Notes: generated by a model not told the origin, from the sequence alone. A stretch of DNA of 64,000 bases from Chrysaora quinquecirrha (GCA_014526335.1 JACTAT010000006.1:5645128-5709127); one strand, 5' to 3'. Counted from the first letter of the stretch, positions 11,392-21,767 are shown. A program made the numbers and translations.

Positions 11392-12112
11392 TTGTTTCCT
11401 TGTAAAAAATGTCCGCCAAACTATAGTTCCTTAGTTAAAAATCTGGAAAAGAGGCATGACATAGACACAAACATCATTTTTTTGGAACTTGAATGTCTTG
11501 CGTCAACTGGAAATTTAGAAAAGAAGATGCACAGACGAAAATATTTACTGAAACCCTCTAAGAAGTTGGAAGAAGCTTAAAATGAGGAAGTAATTCCTAG
11601 GAAAATATCTGAGGATGTAGAAAGATTAATCGTATTTAGAGCGGAATTACAGAAATTGAGCAACAATCGCAAAGCGCATGCAAATAAGAGTGGACACTTC
11701 AAAATTGTTGGACAAAACTTGAAGGAATTAACCAAGTGTTGAATCTGGAAAAGCCTCCCACAACAGAAATTGATGAGGTAAAAAAAGAGTTGTCTCTCTT
11801 GAAAAGATGCAATAAATTTTTACCAAGAAAATCCAGAAAAATTCTTGAAGATCATGAAATTTCAAAGTTTGATGGTTAAATTAAAGTGGAATAAAAAGAG
11901 CCCCATATGTTTTTTCACCCAGACCATGGGAAATCAGTGAAAATCCGACCAGCAGCTCAAAGGGAATTGGATAATCAAGGTAAGAATTTCACTAAACAGA
12001 AGAATCCTGCAAAGTTTTTTTTCAAACAACTGCAACAAAACCAGCAAAGGATTTAATTGAGCCCACAATTGTTTTAGCTAGCATAAGGAGAGTTGCATTA
12101 TTCAACAAAATC
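11392..12112 (+). pseudogene. decayed coding remnant with C2H2-like start
   Basis: An open frame from 11392 to 11580 begins with a CKKC pair and an H-rich segment (LVKNLEKRHDID), like a single zinc finger. Lysine- and glutamate-rich coding-like sequence then continues to about 12110 but changes frame several times and carries stops. It ends exactly where BEL-1 begins. I do not recognise the family. Confidence 0.35.
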
Positions 12113-12114
12113 AT

Positions 12115-12618
12115 TGTAGATATCAATCTAACTCTAAGGTTCGGAATAATTAAGAATCTAGAGAACGCTACGAAAGAAACTCCGATGTGATTTTTACGTA
12201 CTCTTCATGTAAATTCTCTCTAATCTTACTCTAACGATTTCCAATACACATCTGACAATTTTACGAAAACACATCCTCATAACTCCTCAATTACACATAT
12301 TCCAACTAACCAATCAAAACTTAGATAGGAAACGGAATACTTTTATTTCTATACATAAAAGGAATAGGATTTACCTTATTTGTTATATCAATAGGTGCGC
12401 TACTGAGTCACCTTCCTTAAGAATATTCGCATTAACGTAAGTAAATTCAATAAACATACATCGAGTACTTAAACAATAACTAGAAGAAAAAATATCACAT
12501 GATTGCCCTCGTGGCATATCCCAATGAATGAATACGATAAATATAAAGATGCAACAACAACAACAATTGTAATAAATGTAAGAATAAGCATATGGCGCGT
12601 TGAGGAGTTTTCCCGACA
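12115..12618 (-). repeat. BEL-1 3' LTR
   Basis: This 504-bp long terminal repeat is identical to 18192-18695. Read on the minus strand it runs TGTCGGGAAAACTCC to GATATCTACA, with the TG...CA ends typical of LTR elements. Confidence 0.97.
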
Positions 12619-12632
12619 CTCCCCCCTCCTTG
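12619..12632 (-). other. BEL-1 polypurine tract
   Basis: The minus strand reads AAGGAGGGGGGAG directly before the 3' LTR. This is the expected plus-strand DNA primer of reverse transcription. Confidence 0.85.
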
Positions 12633-12637
12633 AGCCG

Positions 12638-15109
12638 CTACGGGTCAAGCATAAGGCGTGACTTCCAACGCGCGTCTTGCGCTGCTGCACGACGGGGTCT
12701 TGCGCTGCCCGTGTCCCGGGTAGCATGCTTTTCTACAGCCTTAGATCCCTCATCTGCATTCTTTCTTTCCTCCCTTTCCTTACTCTCATCATTCACCTGC
12801 AATCCACTCTCTAAAGGAAAAAGTTTCTGAATAGGTCTATTAATCAATTCTGGCTTACCTTTTGCTGCCTTCCTAACCTTAGCGCCTCGTATCTCTCCAT
12901 CTTTTCCTCTAATCAGCTCTTCTATCCTTCCAATTTTCCAAGTGTTTCTCTTAGCTTTGTTCTCTTCTTGGATGAGCACAATATCTCCCTTCTGGATGTC
13001 ATTTCCCTTGTTCTTGTTCAAGGTATGAGCTTCACGTAATCCTGCAAGATACTCATTACGCCACCTGTTCCAAAAGTGGCTTAGCTTCTTTGCTAAGTTT
13101 AAGAAACGCTTAGAGATAATACTAATATTACTTTCTTCGTCGATATCTAAATCTGAGTCAACGTTATCACTTAAGGCTGCTAATCTCCTACCCATAAGCA
13201 AATGAGAGGGTGTTAGTACTTGCAAATCAAGCTCTTCATCATGATACGTTAATGGTCGCGAATTTATTGTATTCTCCACTTCCACAAGCACTGTATTCAT
13301 CTCATCTTGGTTAAGCCTAGCATTACCTAAGACCTTTCTAAGGCACCGCTTTACACTCCCGATCATCCTCTCAAATAGACCACCCCACCAAGGTGCACGG
13401 TCTAAGTTGAATTGCCAAGTAATTCTTCTAGCACTAAGAAAATCTCCAACCTCATTAGAACTAAGAAGCTGATGCAATACCTTGGATGTAGACTTAAAAG
13501 TCTGGGCATTGTCCGACACGATATGCCTAGGTGTTCCTCTCCTTGCAGAGAATCGGCGTAGACAATTCATAAATGATGACGTTCTTAGATCTGTTACCAA
13601 TTCAAGGTGAATAGCTCTTGATACTGAACAGGTAAAAAGAGTAATATACGATTTAATCATCTCACCCGATGAAGATTTTACGAATAATGGGCCAGCAAAG
13701 TCAACTCCGGTGCTAGTGAACGGAGGCATCTCTGTCACTCTGAATGCTGGCAAGGCTGCTGTAACTGGCGCATTGTACGCCTTTCCATCCAAGAACCTAC
13801 AACGAAAACATGGTTTCAATACCCTTTTAACGAATTGCCTACCCTTAGTCACCCAAAATCTGGACCTCAGCTCAGCTAATGTAGCTCTCACTTTCAAGTG
13901 ATGCACTTTCTGGTGACAATCAAGAACGATAAGCTGCGTTAACTTATGTTCCTTAGGCAGAATGGTTGGATATTTAGATCCTAATTCTAAGTCTGAATTC
14001 TCTAGACGTCCTCGACATACCAACAAACCATCTCTCTCAACTATGCCTAGCTGAGTTTTCGTTTTTTCGTAATCTGATGTTTGTTTAAGCGTTGTTTGGG
14101 CTTCTCTTAGCCACTTCTTTTCTGCTTCTTCGATTTCTTTTGCTCTCAATGGGCCTTCTATTCTCTCTTTATCTGCCCTTCTTTGTTTCAGGTTGCACAC
14201 GAACCTCATTACCCATGCTGTCACTCTATATAGTCTGCTTAACCTACTATATCTCTCAATTTCTATCACACTTCCTATTTTGTTCTCATTCACGGCGACA
14301 ACTTGCAACACGCATGCTCTTTTTCTCTCTTCTCCAATTTCAGTCGAATCTTGCAGAAGCAATTCAGTTGGCCACTCACTCTCCCCTCTTCTCAACCACT
14401 CCGGACCTTCCCACCATAACTTGCTGTTTTTAAGAACTGACGCTGTCACCCCCCTTGAACCTAAGTCTGCTGGGTTGGCAACACCACTCACATGCCCCCA
14501 ATCTTCCTTCCTTGATACTTTCAGAATCTCCCCTACACGGAACTGCACCCACTGTTTCCACTCTCCCTGATTGTTGATCCAATAAAGTGCAGTCTTACTG
14601 TCAAGCCAATATCTGACTTTCTGAAAGGAGATCTGGGAGGATAAGGCTTGTTTCACATTATGCATCAAGGTTGCAAGAATTCTCGCAGACATCAGTTCAA
14701 GGCGTGGTATGCTTAGATCCTTAAGTGGGGCTACCCTAGTTTTGGAGCATAAGAGCTTTGTGTATGTCCCACTAGCTGTCTTGCACACAAGATAGACAAC
14801 GGCACAGTATGCCTTCTTGCTTGCGTCCCCAAACCCATGTAGCTCATAACTTAAGACCTCTCCTTCTTCTCCACCATACACACATCTTGGCACTGTGATC
14901 AACTTCACTCTATTTAACTCATTTATCCATTCTTCCCACCTTGCTATCTTGTTCTCAGGGACTGGGTCATCCCATCCAAGTTTGTCTAGGCATAATTCCT
15001 GAAACAAAATCTTAATAAGAACCCCTATTGGGCTTGTGAGTCCTAATGGGTCAAATAGCATTGCCAAGGTACTTAGTATTCCTCTTTTAGTGGGTCTATT
15101 AGTCTGCAC
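12638..15109 (-). CDS. BEL-1 Pol C-terminus: RNase H and integrase
   Basis: An 823-residue frame covers the Pao-type RNase H and integrase. RNase H acidic residues are visible in ELHGFGDASKKAYCA, IPRLELMSAR, RYWLDSKTALYW and NPADLGSRG. The integrase follows with an HHCC zinc module (DCHQKVHHLK ... CFRCR) and the DDE triad in TGVDFAGPLF, HIVSDNAQTFK and WWGGLFERMIGSVK. A basic tail ends just before the polypurine tract. The frame starts in the connection domain (RGILSTLAMLFDPLGL), so it is not an independent gene. It is separated from the RT frame by one base near 15108-15122, where a run of four Ts occurs. The products cut and join element cDNA and degrade the RNA of RNA-DNA hybrids. Confidence 0.95.
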   Translation of the reverse strand: MQTNRPTKRGILSTLAMLFDPLGLTSPIGVLIKILFQELCLDKLGWDDPVPENKIARWEEWINELNRVKLITVPRCVYGGEEGEVLSYELHGFGDASKKAYCAVVYLVCKTASGTYTKLLCSKTRVAPLKDLSIPRLELMSARILATLMHNVKQALSSQISFQKVRYWLDSKTALYWINNQGEWKQWVQFRVGEILKVSRKEDWGHVSGVANPADLGSRGVTASVLKNSKLWWEGPEWLRRGESEWPTELLLQDSTEIGEERKRACVLQVVAVNENKIGSVIEIERYSRLSRLYRVTAWVMRFVCNLKQRRADKERIEGPLRAKEIEEAEKKWLREAQTTLKQTSDYEKTKTQLGIVERDGLLVCRGRLENSDLELGSKYPTILPKEHKLTQLIVLDCHQKVHHLKVRATLAELRSRFWVTKGRQFVKRVLKPCFRCRFLDGKAYNAPVTAALPAFRVTEMPPFTSTGVDFAGPLFVKSSSGEMIKSYITLFTCSVSRAIHLELVTDLRTSSFMNCLRRFSARRGTPRHIVSDNAQTFKSTSKVLHQLLSSNEVGDFLSARRITWQFNLDRAPWWGGLFERMIGSVKRCLRKVLGNARLNQDEMNTVLVEVENTINSRPLTYHDEELDLQVLTPSHLLMGRRLAALSDNVDSDLDIDEESNISIISKRFLNLAKKLSHFWNRWRNEYLAGLREAHTLNKNKGNDIQKGDIVLIQEENKAKRNTWKIGRIEELIRGKDGEIRGAKVRKAAKGKPELINRPIQKLFPLESGLQVNDESKEREERKNADEGSKAVEKHATRDTGSARPRRAAAQDARWKSRLMLDP

Positions 15110-15882
15110 ATTTTGACCAACTTTGTCAGGTCAAACTCCATCACATCTCTCTCATTATCCCAAGCTATCCCTAAAACCTTGGTTTTGCCGCCTGTTTCCT
15201 GTATTGGCCCCAGTGTTTCTTTCGCAAAAGATGGTTCATCTTCCTTAAGATCTACCTTGCCACTTTCACTCTGTCTCTCATGCTGCACAATTTTCGATCT
15301 TAGATCCGAATCATTTGTTTTCCATTTTCTCAACTGGAATCCCCCTTTCAACATTCTCTCTCTTGCTTTCTCATATAGGGCATATGCCTCTTCTGCACTA
15401 GCACAACCTGTTACAACATCATCAACATACAATGATTCAGAGAGTTTAACAACAAATTCTGGGTCTAATTCCTGGAATGTAAGAAGATGGTGACGCAACA
15501 CAGCATTCAACAGAAATGGTGAGCAATTGACACCAAAAACGACACGGTTAAATCTTAGGGTAACAATCTCAGGGTCTTTATCCTTGATATCATTAAGCCA
15601 GAGAAATCGTAGGCAATCTCGATCCTTCGGATCAACTTCAATGTTTAAAAAAGCCTTGGCTATATCACCTACAAGGGCAACCTTCTCATTTCTAAACCTT
15701 AATAGAATATCAAAGATTAATGGGGTCAGAGAAGGTCCCACATGCAAACAATCATTGAGGGAAGTCTTAGTAATCTTATCTTTACAAGATGCGTCATAAA
15801 CGACTCTTACCTTTGTGGTCTCTGAGTCCTCTCGTACTACTGCTGAGTGTGGCAAATAAGAAATTTTCTGAGTCGTTTCCAT
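15073..15882 (-). CDS. BEL-1 Pol middle: reverse transcriptase
   Basis: This frame carries the RT palm. The N-terminal block YLPHSAVVREDSETTKVRVV, the ALVGDIAKAFLNIEV block with a catalytic Asp and the ESLYVDDVVTG box (YVDD) are all present. In the same frame, coding similarity extends upstream to about 15945, overlapping the end of the gag-protease frame. The neighbouring frame break at 15941-15950 falls at a run of four As. In the second BEL element of this window the equivalent region is a single open frame, so these are breaks rather than a programmed signal. The enzyme makes cDNA from element RNA in cytoplasmic particles. Confidence 0.94.
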   Translation of the reverse strand: METTQKISYLPHSAVVREDSETTKVRVVYDASCKDKITKTSLNDCLHVGPSLTPLIFDILLRFRNEKVALVGDIAKAFLNIEVDPKDRDCLRFLWLNDIKDKDPEIVTLRFNRVVFGVNCSPFLLNAVLRHHLLTFQELDPEFVVKLSESLYVDDVVTGCASAEEAYALYEKARERMLKGGFQLRKWKTNDSDLRSKIVQHERQSESGKVDLKEDEPSFAKETLGPIQETGGKTKVLGIAWDNERDVMEFDLTKLVKMCRLIDPLKEEY

Positions 15883-15911
15883 ATTTGAAACCTTTGATAC
15901 AATTCCATTAT

Positions 15912-18164
15912 CTATCTGCTCTGAAATGATCTCATCGTATCTCTTAAAACCTCAGGCTCCTGCTTCAATTTCTTAACCTGACCCTTCAATCTAGCAACAC
16001 AAGTGTTGTAATTCAATGGTATAGGGCCATGTCCTGCCTTCCATGGCAAAGAAACTGAATATCGGGTTCCATTATAAACAATATTGTCAATAAGGGATTC
16101 TTGAGCTTCATCATCAGGGCAAATGCCTAGGGTTTCAAGATCCCACAACTTGTGGACATTTTCATCGATCTTCCTCTCTTGCACAACAGACGAGACAAAG
16201 TTTACAGATACTTCTGAGGAATTCAATTTCTTACCTTGCAAAGGTCCAGAAAGAACCCAGCCAAGAGTGGTTTTGACAGCAATGGGCTCATAAGGCCCCC
16301 CTCGTATTTGCTGATCCTCTAGGAATTCCCATTGGTGATCTGCACCAATAAGTATCTGGACACTTAAAGTTTCTTCTGTCCTGGAAACATCAGAAAACCA
16401 TAAAGTGCGTAAGTGGGGATAAAGTTTCTTAACTTGTTCTGCATGCACATTTGCAATGCCAGTAATATCATTTACAACAAAGCAAGATACTTTAACACTT
16501 TTACCACCTTTCAAGGGATGAAGAGAAAATTCAACAATATCTCTTACCTTACTATCTGCCTGTTTGCTTCCAAATGATGTGATGCTAAGTGTCTCTCTTC
16601 TCACAGGGTTAAGCCCAAGATCCTCAACAGCCTTCGCAGTGATGAATGATCTCTGGCTACCAGAGTCAAACAACACTCTCACTCTGCTTCCAACTTTGCC
16701 TTCAACATTTGCTAAGGCTGTTTGCAAAGCAACTGCGTCCCCCGAACACGTGCTTCCCACCCAGGATGAGGCTTCCGGATTTAAAGGCTGCGCTTCCTTA
16801 GTTTCCTCCTTTGGGATCCTATTGCTGCAGATCGCTGCATGATGCTTACCCTTACATATGGAACACTTATTTACTCTAGACCTACATTCAAAAGATCTAT
16901 GCCCTCCTTTTAAGCAAATAAAACATTTAAACTGCTTCTTAAGAATATTTTTTCTTACTTCAGGGTCCTTATGAACGGTACAGTCACCTGAGTTATGATT
17001 CTCTCCACAGAAAACGCATTTCATGTTTCCATTGGTTGTGAACAGAGCACTAGCCGTGCTAGGCCCTCTTGGAGACTCTTGTTGCTGCCTAGGCCGTCTC
17101 GATTCCTGCTGATTGTGTCCTCCGCCAGGGCTCTTCAACAACGGACCATGACATTCCCGGACCTCAATCTCCACATCCAATGCATTGATCATTTCCTCCA
17201 CTGTCCACTCCAACATACTCTTCCCCAAAGCTCTGACCATATTCACTCTGATCTCCTTGGGCAATTTCTCCATCAGAACAGGAACGACAATTGATGAATA
17301 CGTTGTCTTGTCAACAGACATAGCCTCGAGCCCACGATAATGCGTCTCGACTTGATCCCGGAAATTCCGAAGTCTAGTGACGTTATCTTCACTGAACACC
17401 GACGCAAGAGTGACTAACTTATTAATATGGGCGTGTTGAATCATACTTGGCTTGGCAAATCTCTTTTTCAGCAAGTCGATCGCGATCAAATAATTCGAAT
17501 CCGTCATAGTTAATCCAGCGATCACAGAACGAGCTGATTCTTCTAATAATCCCTTCAAATACTTGAATTTATCGACATTCGCTAACTCCTGATTCTGATC
17601 GATCGCACTAGAAAAGCTGTCCCAAAACTCTTGAAACTCGTGGATCTTCCCAGAAAACTTCTGAATCTCTAATTTGGGTAGCTTTACCTTAACCTGCCTT
17701 TTCACCTCTTGTGAACTACTACTCATTTTCGAACCTTGAGAATTGACGGACGATGCATGTGACGATGCGATGCTTTCTTTGGACTCACTTCTCTGAATAC
17801 TTGTTGCCGCAGCAGAAGTTACAGATTTTAACTCGTACCTCTCTTCTAACTCTTCCTCAATAAACACAAATGCCTCTGTCAACTTCTCTATGTATTCTCT
17901 AGAATCATCTACCTCTTTATCGCAAGTCTCTTCATTCTCTGTTCTCAACAAATGCGCAAGAATTTTACTATCTAGTTCTTTAAGTTCATCTTGTTGCTGT
18001 TTTAACTGCAAGGAATACTTCTTAATCTCTCTTACCTCTATTTCAATGTTCTCATCCCGCAGTTCCAAGATTTTCTTCACCAATTTGGTTGTGTTTCTTC
18101 GAAAGACGCTTCTCTGCTTTTTCCATGTCTCTACTGTTTCGACGTCTTCGTTTTCTTGACTCAT
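15912..18164 (-). CDS. BEL-1 Gag and aspartic protease
   Basis: The likely start is the ATG at 18164 (MSQENEDVETVETWKK), because an in-frame upstream ATG at 18203 lies in the LTR and the frame crosses the primer site. Domains in order, counted from the upstream ATG: coiled-coil-rich segment about 15-125, Ser-rich linker about 130-165, a capsid-like region beginning LPKLEIQKFSGKIHEFQEFW about 175-345, three zinc knuckles at about 396-459 (CVFCGENHNSGDC, CFICLKGGHRSFEC, CSICKGKHHAAIC), then a retropepsin with the catalytic LFDSGSQ motif near 512. The frame runs on past the protease to the start of RT, where a frame break truncates it. Gag forms the particle and binds RNA; the protease processes the polyprotein. 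Confidence 0.95.
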   Translation of the reverse strand: MSQENEDVETVETWKKQRSVFRRNTTKLVKKILELRDENIEIEVREIKKYSLQLKQQQDELKELDSKILAHLLRTENEETCDKEVDDSREYIEKLTEAFVFIEEELEERYELKSVTSAAATSIQRSESKESIASSHASSVNSQGSKMSSSSQEVKRQVKVKLPKLEIQKFSGKIHEFQEFWDSFSSAIDQNQELANVDKFKYLKGLLEESARSVIAGLTMTDSNYLIAIDLLKKRFAKPSMIQHAHINKLVTLASVFSEDNVTRLRNFRDQVETHYRGLEAMSVDKTTYSSIVVPVLMEKLPKEIRVNMVRALGKSMLEWTVEEMINALDVEIEVRECHGPLLKSPGGGHNQQESRRPRQQQESPRGPSTASALFTTNGNMKCVFCGENHNSGDCTVHKDPEVRKNILKKQFKCFICLKGGHRSFECRSRVNKCSICKGKHHAAICSNRIPKEETKEAQPLNPEASSWVGSTCSGDAVALQTALANVEGKVGSRVRVLFDSGSQRSFITAKAVEDLGLNPVRRETLSITSFGSKQADSKVRDIVEFSLHPLKGGKSVKVSCFVVNDITGIANVHAEQVKKLYPHLRTLWFSDVSRTEETLSVQILIGADHQWEFLEDQQIRGGPYEPIAVKTTLGWVLSGPLQGKKLNSSEVSVNFVSSVVQERKIDENVHKLWDLETLGICPDDEAQESLIDNIVYNGTRYSVSLPWKAGHGPIPLNYNTCVARLKGQVKKLKQEPEVLRDTMRSFQSR

Positions 18165-18170
18165 AATTAT

Positions 18171-18186
18171 CCGGTTCGGTGGACCA
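18171..18186 (-). promoter_or_regulatory. BEL-1 primer binding site
   Basis: Five bases inside the 5' LTR the minus strand reads TGGTCCACCGAACCGG. It begins with TGG, complementary to a tRNA CCA end, and its complement resembles a tRNA acceptor plus T-arm. I could not fix the tRNA species. Confidence 0.7.
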
Positions 18187-18191
18187 CGTAT

Positions 18192-18695
18192 TGTAGATAT
18201 CAATCTAACTCTAAGGTTCGGAATAATTAAGAATCTAGAGAACGCTACGAAAGAAACTCCGATGTGATTTTTACGTACTCTTCATGTAAATTCTCTCTAA
18301 TCTTACTCTAACGATTTCCAATACACATCTGACAATTTTACGAAAACACATCCTCATAACTCCTCAATTACACATATTCCAACTAACCAATCAAAACTTA
18401 GATAGGAAACGGAATACTTTTATTTCTATACATAAAAGGAATAGGATTTACCTTATTTGTTATATCAATAGGTGCGCTACTGAGTCACCTTCCTTAAGAA
18501 TATTCGCATTAACGTAAGTAAATTCAATAAACATACATCGAGTACTTAAACAATAACTAGAAGAAAAAATATCACATGATTGCCCTCGTGGCATATCCCA
18601 ATGAATGAATACGATAAATATAAAGATGCAACAACAACAACAATTGTAATAAATGTAAGAATAAGCATATGGCGCGTTGAGGAGTTTTCCCGACA
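18192..18695 (-). repeat. BEL-1 5' LTR
   Basis: This is the 504-bp upstream LTR in element orientation, identical to 12115-12618. It should hold the promoter of the element; I did not identify a convincing core promoter. Confidence 0.97.
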
Positions 18696-19323
18696 GATTT
18701 TCCAGAAGTGTTAAATTTCATGAACCGAGAACGTCATGAGTTCAACAAGCAGAGCAGTGCCATGATGGATTTGGAATACATTTATGTTGAGGATGGACAC
18801 CAATGAATACGGCCAGTAAGTAGCTACTTTCCCTTCACCTTTGTTATTTCAGAATCTAAGCAGCAACTCACTATCTAGCCCGTTATTTAAATTTTGTTCT
18901 ACTTGTTCATCTTAGATTTGTTTATGCCAAATTCTCAACGGCTGCAATCAAATATACGAGTATGATTTGATTCTGTGTTGGGAATGCGAAGACCTGAATG
19001 TGAGGGACAAGTTTCAGTTCTCGTGGGCAAGGAAACATCTGCATGGTTTGGATTATGTTTCTTGCCTATACAACAGATTTTGCTGCCATGACAGGGAAAG
19101 ATTGGTCTCCGGGATATGCCAGAGACACAACATTAACCTAATTTTTTACAAAGGTGGAACTGCAGAAAAAGAACTGTTTGAAAAAATTGAAGAATTCTGT
19201 AAGAGCGCGAAGCGCTTGCAATGGAATTCCAATTTTATGAATAAAATAGAAGTACGATTTAATACTGGATTAGAGCCCAATCTCCTAGACCATTGGAGCC
19301 CAAGATGGAACAAATGCAAATAA
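18696..19323 (+). pseudogene. unrecognised coding remnant beside BEL-1
   Basis: Two coding-like blocks are visible on the plus strand. One, 18696-18806, opens DFPEVLNFMNRERHEF and ends in a stop. The other, 18967-19323, is 118 residues containing CWECEDLN, HLHGLDYVSC and GGTAEKELFEKIEEF with many Cys and His. They may be exons of one uncharacterised gene interrupted by introns. The first touches the BEL-1 LTR directly and may be the right half of the remnant that ends at 12112, although the peptides cannot be joined with confidence. Confidence 0.35.
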
Positions 19324-19705
19324 ATATCATACCAAAAAGAAACGTTTCTGTAAAGAAAGATCACAAATTAATATTACTAATTTTCTATTAAATTAAAATA
19401 TATTTTAAAATGTTCTGAAAGTTGTCAAAATTTCCTTCATTGTTTATGAAATATCTGATTCCCTAGAAAAGGAAGAAACCAAAAATCATTTAAGGTGCAA
19501 AAGGGAAAAAACCCCTTTTTGATGGTGCCCTTGTTGTTCTATCAGTGGGTGGGAAGTATTAGATCATACTTCGATTTTATTCATAAAATCGAAATTCCAT
19601 TGCAAGCACTTCCTGCTTTTACGGAATTCTTCAATGTTATTTCATAAATTCTCCGAAGATCTAATACTAGATTAGAGCCCAATATCCAATCACATTGTAG
19701 CCCAG
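19170..19705. repeat. local inverted plus direct duplication
   Basis: Sequence at about 19180-19262 (TTCTGTAAG ... AATGGAATTCCAATTTTATG) reappears as its reverse complement at about 19562-19650. The adjacent TACTGGATTAGAGCCCAAT (near 19264) reappears in direct orientation near 19667. The copies differ by several substitutions. This may be the two ends of a small element or a rearranged duplication. Confidence 0.65.
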
Positions 19706-19814
19706 ACTCCCAACTATCCTCTGTTCAAAGCAATGTGTCACCTGTACCACTGGTAGAGAAAACAGACTGTTGGTACACTTGTGGAGGATTTATAACCGTC
19801 TTATGATAATGTTT

Positions 19815-20709
19815 CTACCATGTAAACTTTCCTGACCATTGCCCCCTTTTTAAAATGTCTTGTAAAGAGCAACCACCAATTTTGGCTTTTGATGTAGATG
19901 CTAACCTACTGGGCCTTAAAATATCTGTGTCAATCCATGCTTTTCCAAGCACAATCTTTACCCATTCAGACATTGTCGACTTTACCACTTCGTCATGGGG
20001 TTCTACTGTGCCAAGTAGAAATTGATGCTTGAATGCCAACACACAGTTGCCTGTTTGATTCAAAATCATGAAACTCCAGAGATGGTGGGGCCTTGCATTT
20101 TTTTGCAAATTTTAGTCACCTTAAAAAACTGAAAATGTAAGAGTTTGCTGACCTTGTCATATATCATATACCCAATGCTTTAACTCTGAGCAACGACAAG
20201 CTGAAGCCAGTGCTAGCAACATTGTCACCTTTAACCTTAAAAGTCGGTCTGACAACTGGTCATTGCAGGTAAGTGTATTCAAATATGTAAGCACCTGCTC
20301 CAGATCCCAAACAAGGGTGTACCTTGGTTTAGGTGGGTGCTGATTGAATATGCCGGTCATCAAAGCACATACCTTTGGATTTTGACATAGTGGTACATTA
20401 TCAAGAGGGTTGTGATAAGCCGAAATAGCTGACCTGTGACAATTTATTGTACTGTATTCATGATTTAGCTGATATAGCTCTGCAAAGAAGTCTAAAACAA
20501 AATTTATAGGACACTGAAAGGGACTAATTTGTTGTTTACTACACCAGCTAGTCCACTTTCCCCAGGACGATTCGTAATTAGACAGTGAACCTGGCCTTCT
20601 GGCAGCTGCAATAAGTCCTGCAGCCCTTTCTGATATTTCTTTGTCTGCCAGGTTTTTCCTGAAATTTTCCAGGCCACTAGTTTTTAAGAGGATGATATGG
20701 GTGTGTCCC
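19815..20709 (-). pseudogene. DIRS tyrosine recombinase
   Basis: The frame encodes an N-terminal SAM-like segment, then MTGIFNQHPPKPRYTLVWD and LLRLKVTMLLALASACRCSELKH, which is the catalytic domain start with the first conserved Arg (ACRCSEL). A downstream block near 19950-19880 (WIDTDILRPSRLASTSKAK, then LQDILKRGQWS) matches the H-x-x-R and following region. The usual His before STR is not seen (PSR instead of HSTR). Several in-frame stops lie between blocks, for example just after 20157. The enzyme would integrate circular cDNA by recombination. Confidence 0.82.
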
Positions 20710-20712
20710 TGT

Positions 20713-21767
20713 TAGACCAGTGGCTGAAAGGGGAGCATTACCACCCGAGGAGGCAATTTATGGGACAATGTTTTTCTGATAAAGTTTTAGGCATAGAATT
20801 CGAATCTGGATGTTGATCAGGCGTGCGGGGGGGGGGGCGTTTCCAAGATTTTGGGGGGTCAAGGGTAAAAATAAATTTTAGTTTCAAATATCGAATTTCT
20901 GAGAAAATAATTATAAATATGATGTCCGAGGCACTCTAACTCTATGTGGAGATAGATATTGCTATGGCACGACAGAAATTGGCTCTCCTGATTTTTGGGG
21001 GGAGGTGGTTAAATTTCTAAGCCCAAGGTGACCACATACCTATAAGACATGTAGGCGAAGGCATAGGCACAGGTGTAGGTGTGGTTGAAGGAATAGGTCT
21101 AGGCAACAGTAAAGGCACAGGTGTAGATGAAGGCAAAGGCATAGGCACAGGAACAGGTGTATGTGTAGATGAAGGCATAGGTCTAGGCGAAGGTATAGGC
21201 ACAGGTGTAGATGAAGGCAAAGGCATAAGCAAAGGCACAGGAACAGGTGTATGTGTATATGAAGGCATAAGTCTAGGCGAAGGTATAGGCACAGGTGTAG
21301 ATGAAGGCAAAGGCAAAGGCATAGGCGAAGGCACAGGAACAGGTGTATGTGTAGATGAAGGCATAGGTCTAGGCGAAGGTATAGGCACAGGTGTATGTGT
21401 AAATGAAGGCAAAGGCATAGGCGAAGGCACAGGAACAGGTTTATGTGTAGATGAAGGCATACGTCTAGGCGAAGGTATAGGCACAGGTGTAGATGAAGGC
21501 AAAGGCGAAGGCACAGGAACAGGTGTATGTGTAGATGAAGACATAGGTCTAGGCTAAGGCACATGTATAGGTGTAGGCAAAGTCATAGGCGAAGGAGAAG
21601 GCATAGGCACAGGCGTAGGTGTAGATGAAGGCAAAGGAGTAGGCGAGGGCATAGACATTGGTGTAGGTGTTGGCATAGGTGGTTATCGTTAGCAGATATG
21701 GCTAGTTTGAAAACCAGGCTTGGTGGTGGAGTGGAGGGGAAATCAAATACTACGATTCACCCTAAAC
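20713..21767. repeat. left inverted arm of the long-TIR element
   Basis: The arm consists of a unique outer part of about 330 bp, including a poly-G run near 20827 and a GGGGGGAGGTGG run, a hexamer-derived tandem array, and a short inner unique part (TATGGCTAGTTTGAAAACC) ending at ACCCTAAACG. It is complementary to 27703-28514 apart from array length and scattered substitutions. Confidence 0.9.
21045..21690. repeat. hexamer-derived minisatellite in the left arm
   Basis: GGCATA, GGCACA, GGTGTA, GGCGAA and GATGAA hexamers combine into longer units of roughly 36-42 bp. Because the unit is a multiple of three, long open frames appear on both strands (a Ser/Thr-Pro-Val-Pro repeat and a Gly-Glu-Gly-Ile repeat). 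I regard these as by-products, not genes. Confidence 0.9.

Larger units (their letters stand above)
12115..18695 (-). mobile_element. BEL/Pao LTR retrotransposon (BEL-1)
   Basis: A complete 6,581-bp element lies on the minus strand: 5' LTR (18192-18695), primer binding site, gag-protease, reverse transcriptase, Pao-type RNase H, integrase, polypurine tract, 3' LTR (12115-12618). The LTRs start TGTCGG and end TACA and are identical base for base over 504 bp, so the insertion is recent. No matching 4-6 bp target duplication is visible (TCAT on the left, GATT on the right). Two single-base frame breaks split the polyprotein. Domain order and the absence of an envelope gene fit metazoan BEL. Confidence 0.97.

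Noticed and set aside
12600..12830. Short plus-strand frame at the LTR/internal junction of BEL-1
   Set aside because: It crosses the LTR edge and the polypurine tract and is antisense to the integrase tail.
14092..14570. Antisense frames inside BEL-1 (also 15113-15799, 17890-18159) and inside BEL-2 (23984-24918)
   Set aside because: They are shadows of the long minus-strand pol and gag frames and have no motifs.
19700..19815. Terminal repeat of the DIRS element
   Set aside because: I looked for an inverted match between this stretch and 30870-31080 and found only short coincidental words such as GTACCACT.
21017..21564. Open frames of 158-175 codons on both strands with Ser-Pro-Val-Pro or Gly-Glu-Gly-Ile repeats
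   Set aside because: They arise because the tandem unit is a multiple of three and lacks stops in several frames; the same happens at 27775-28213. There is no independent sign of a gene.
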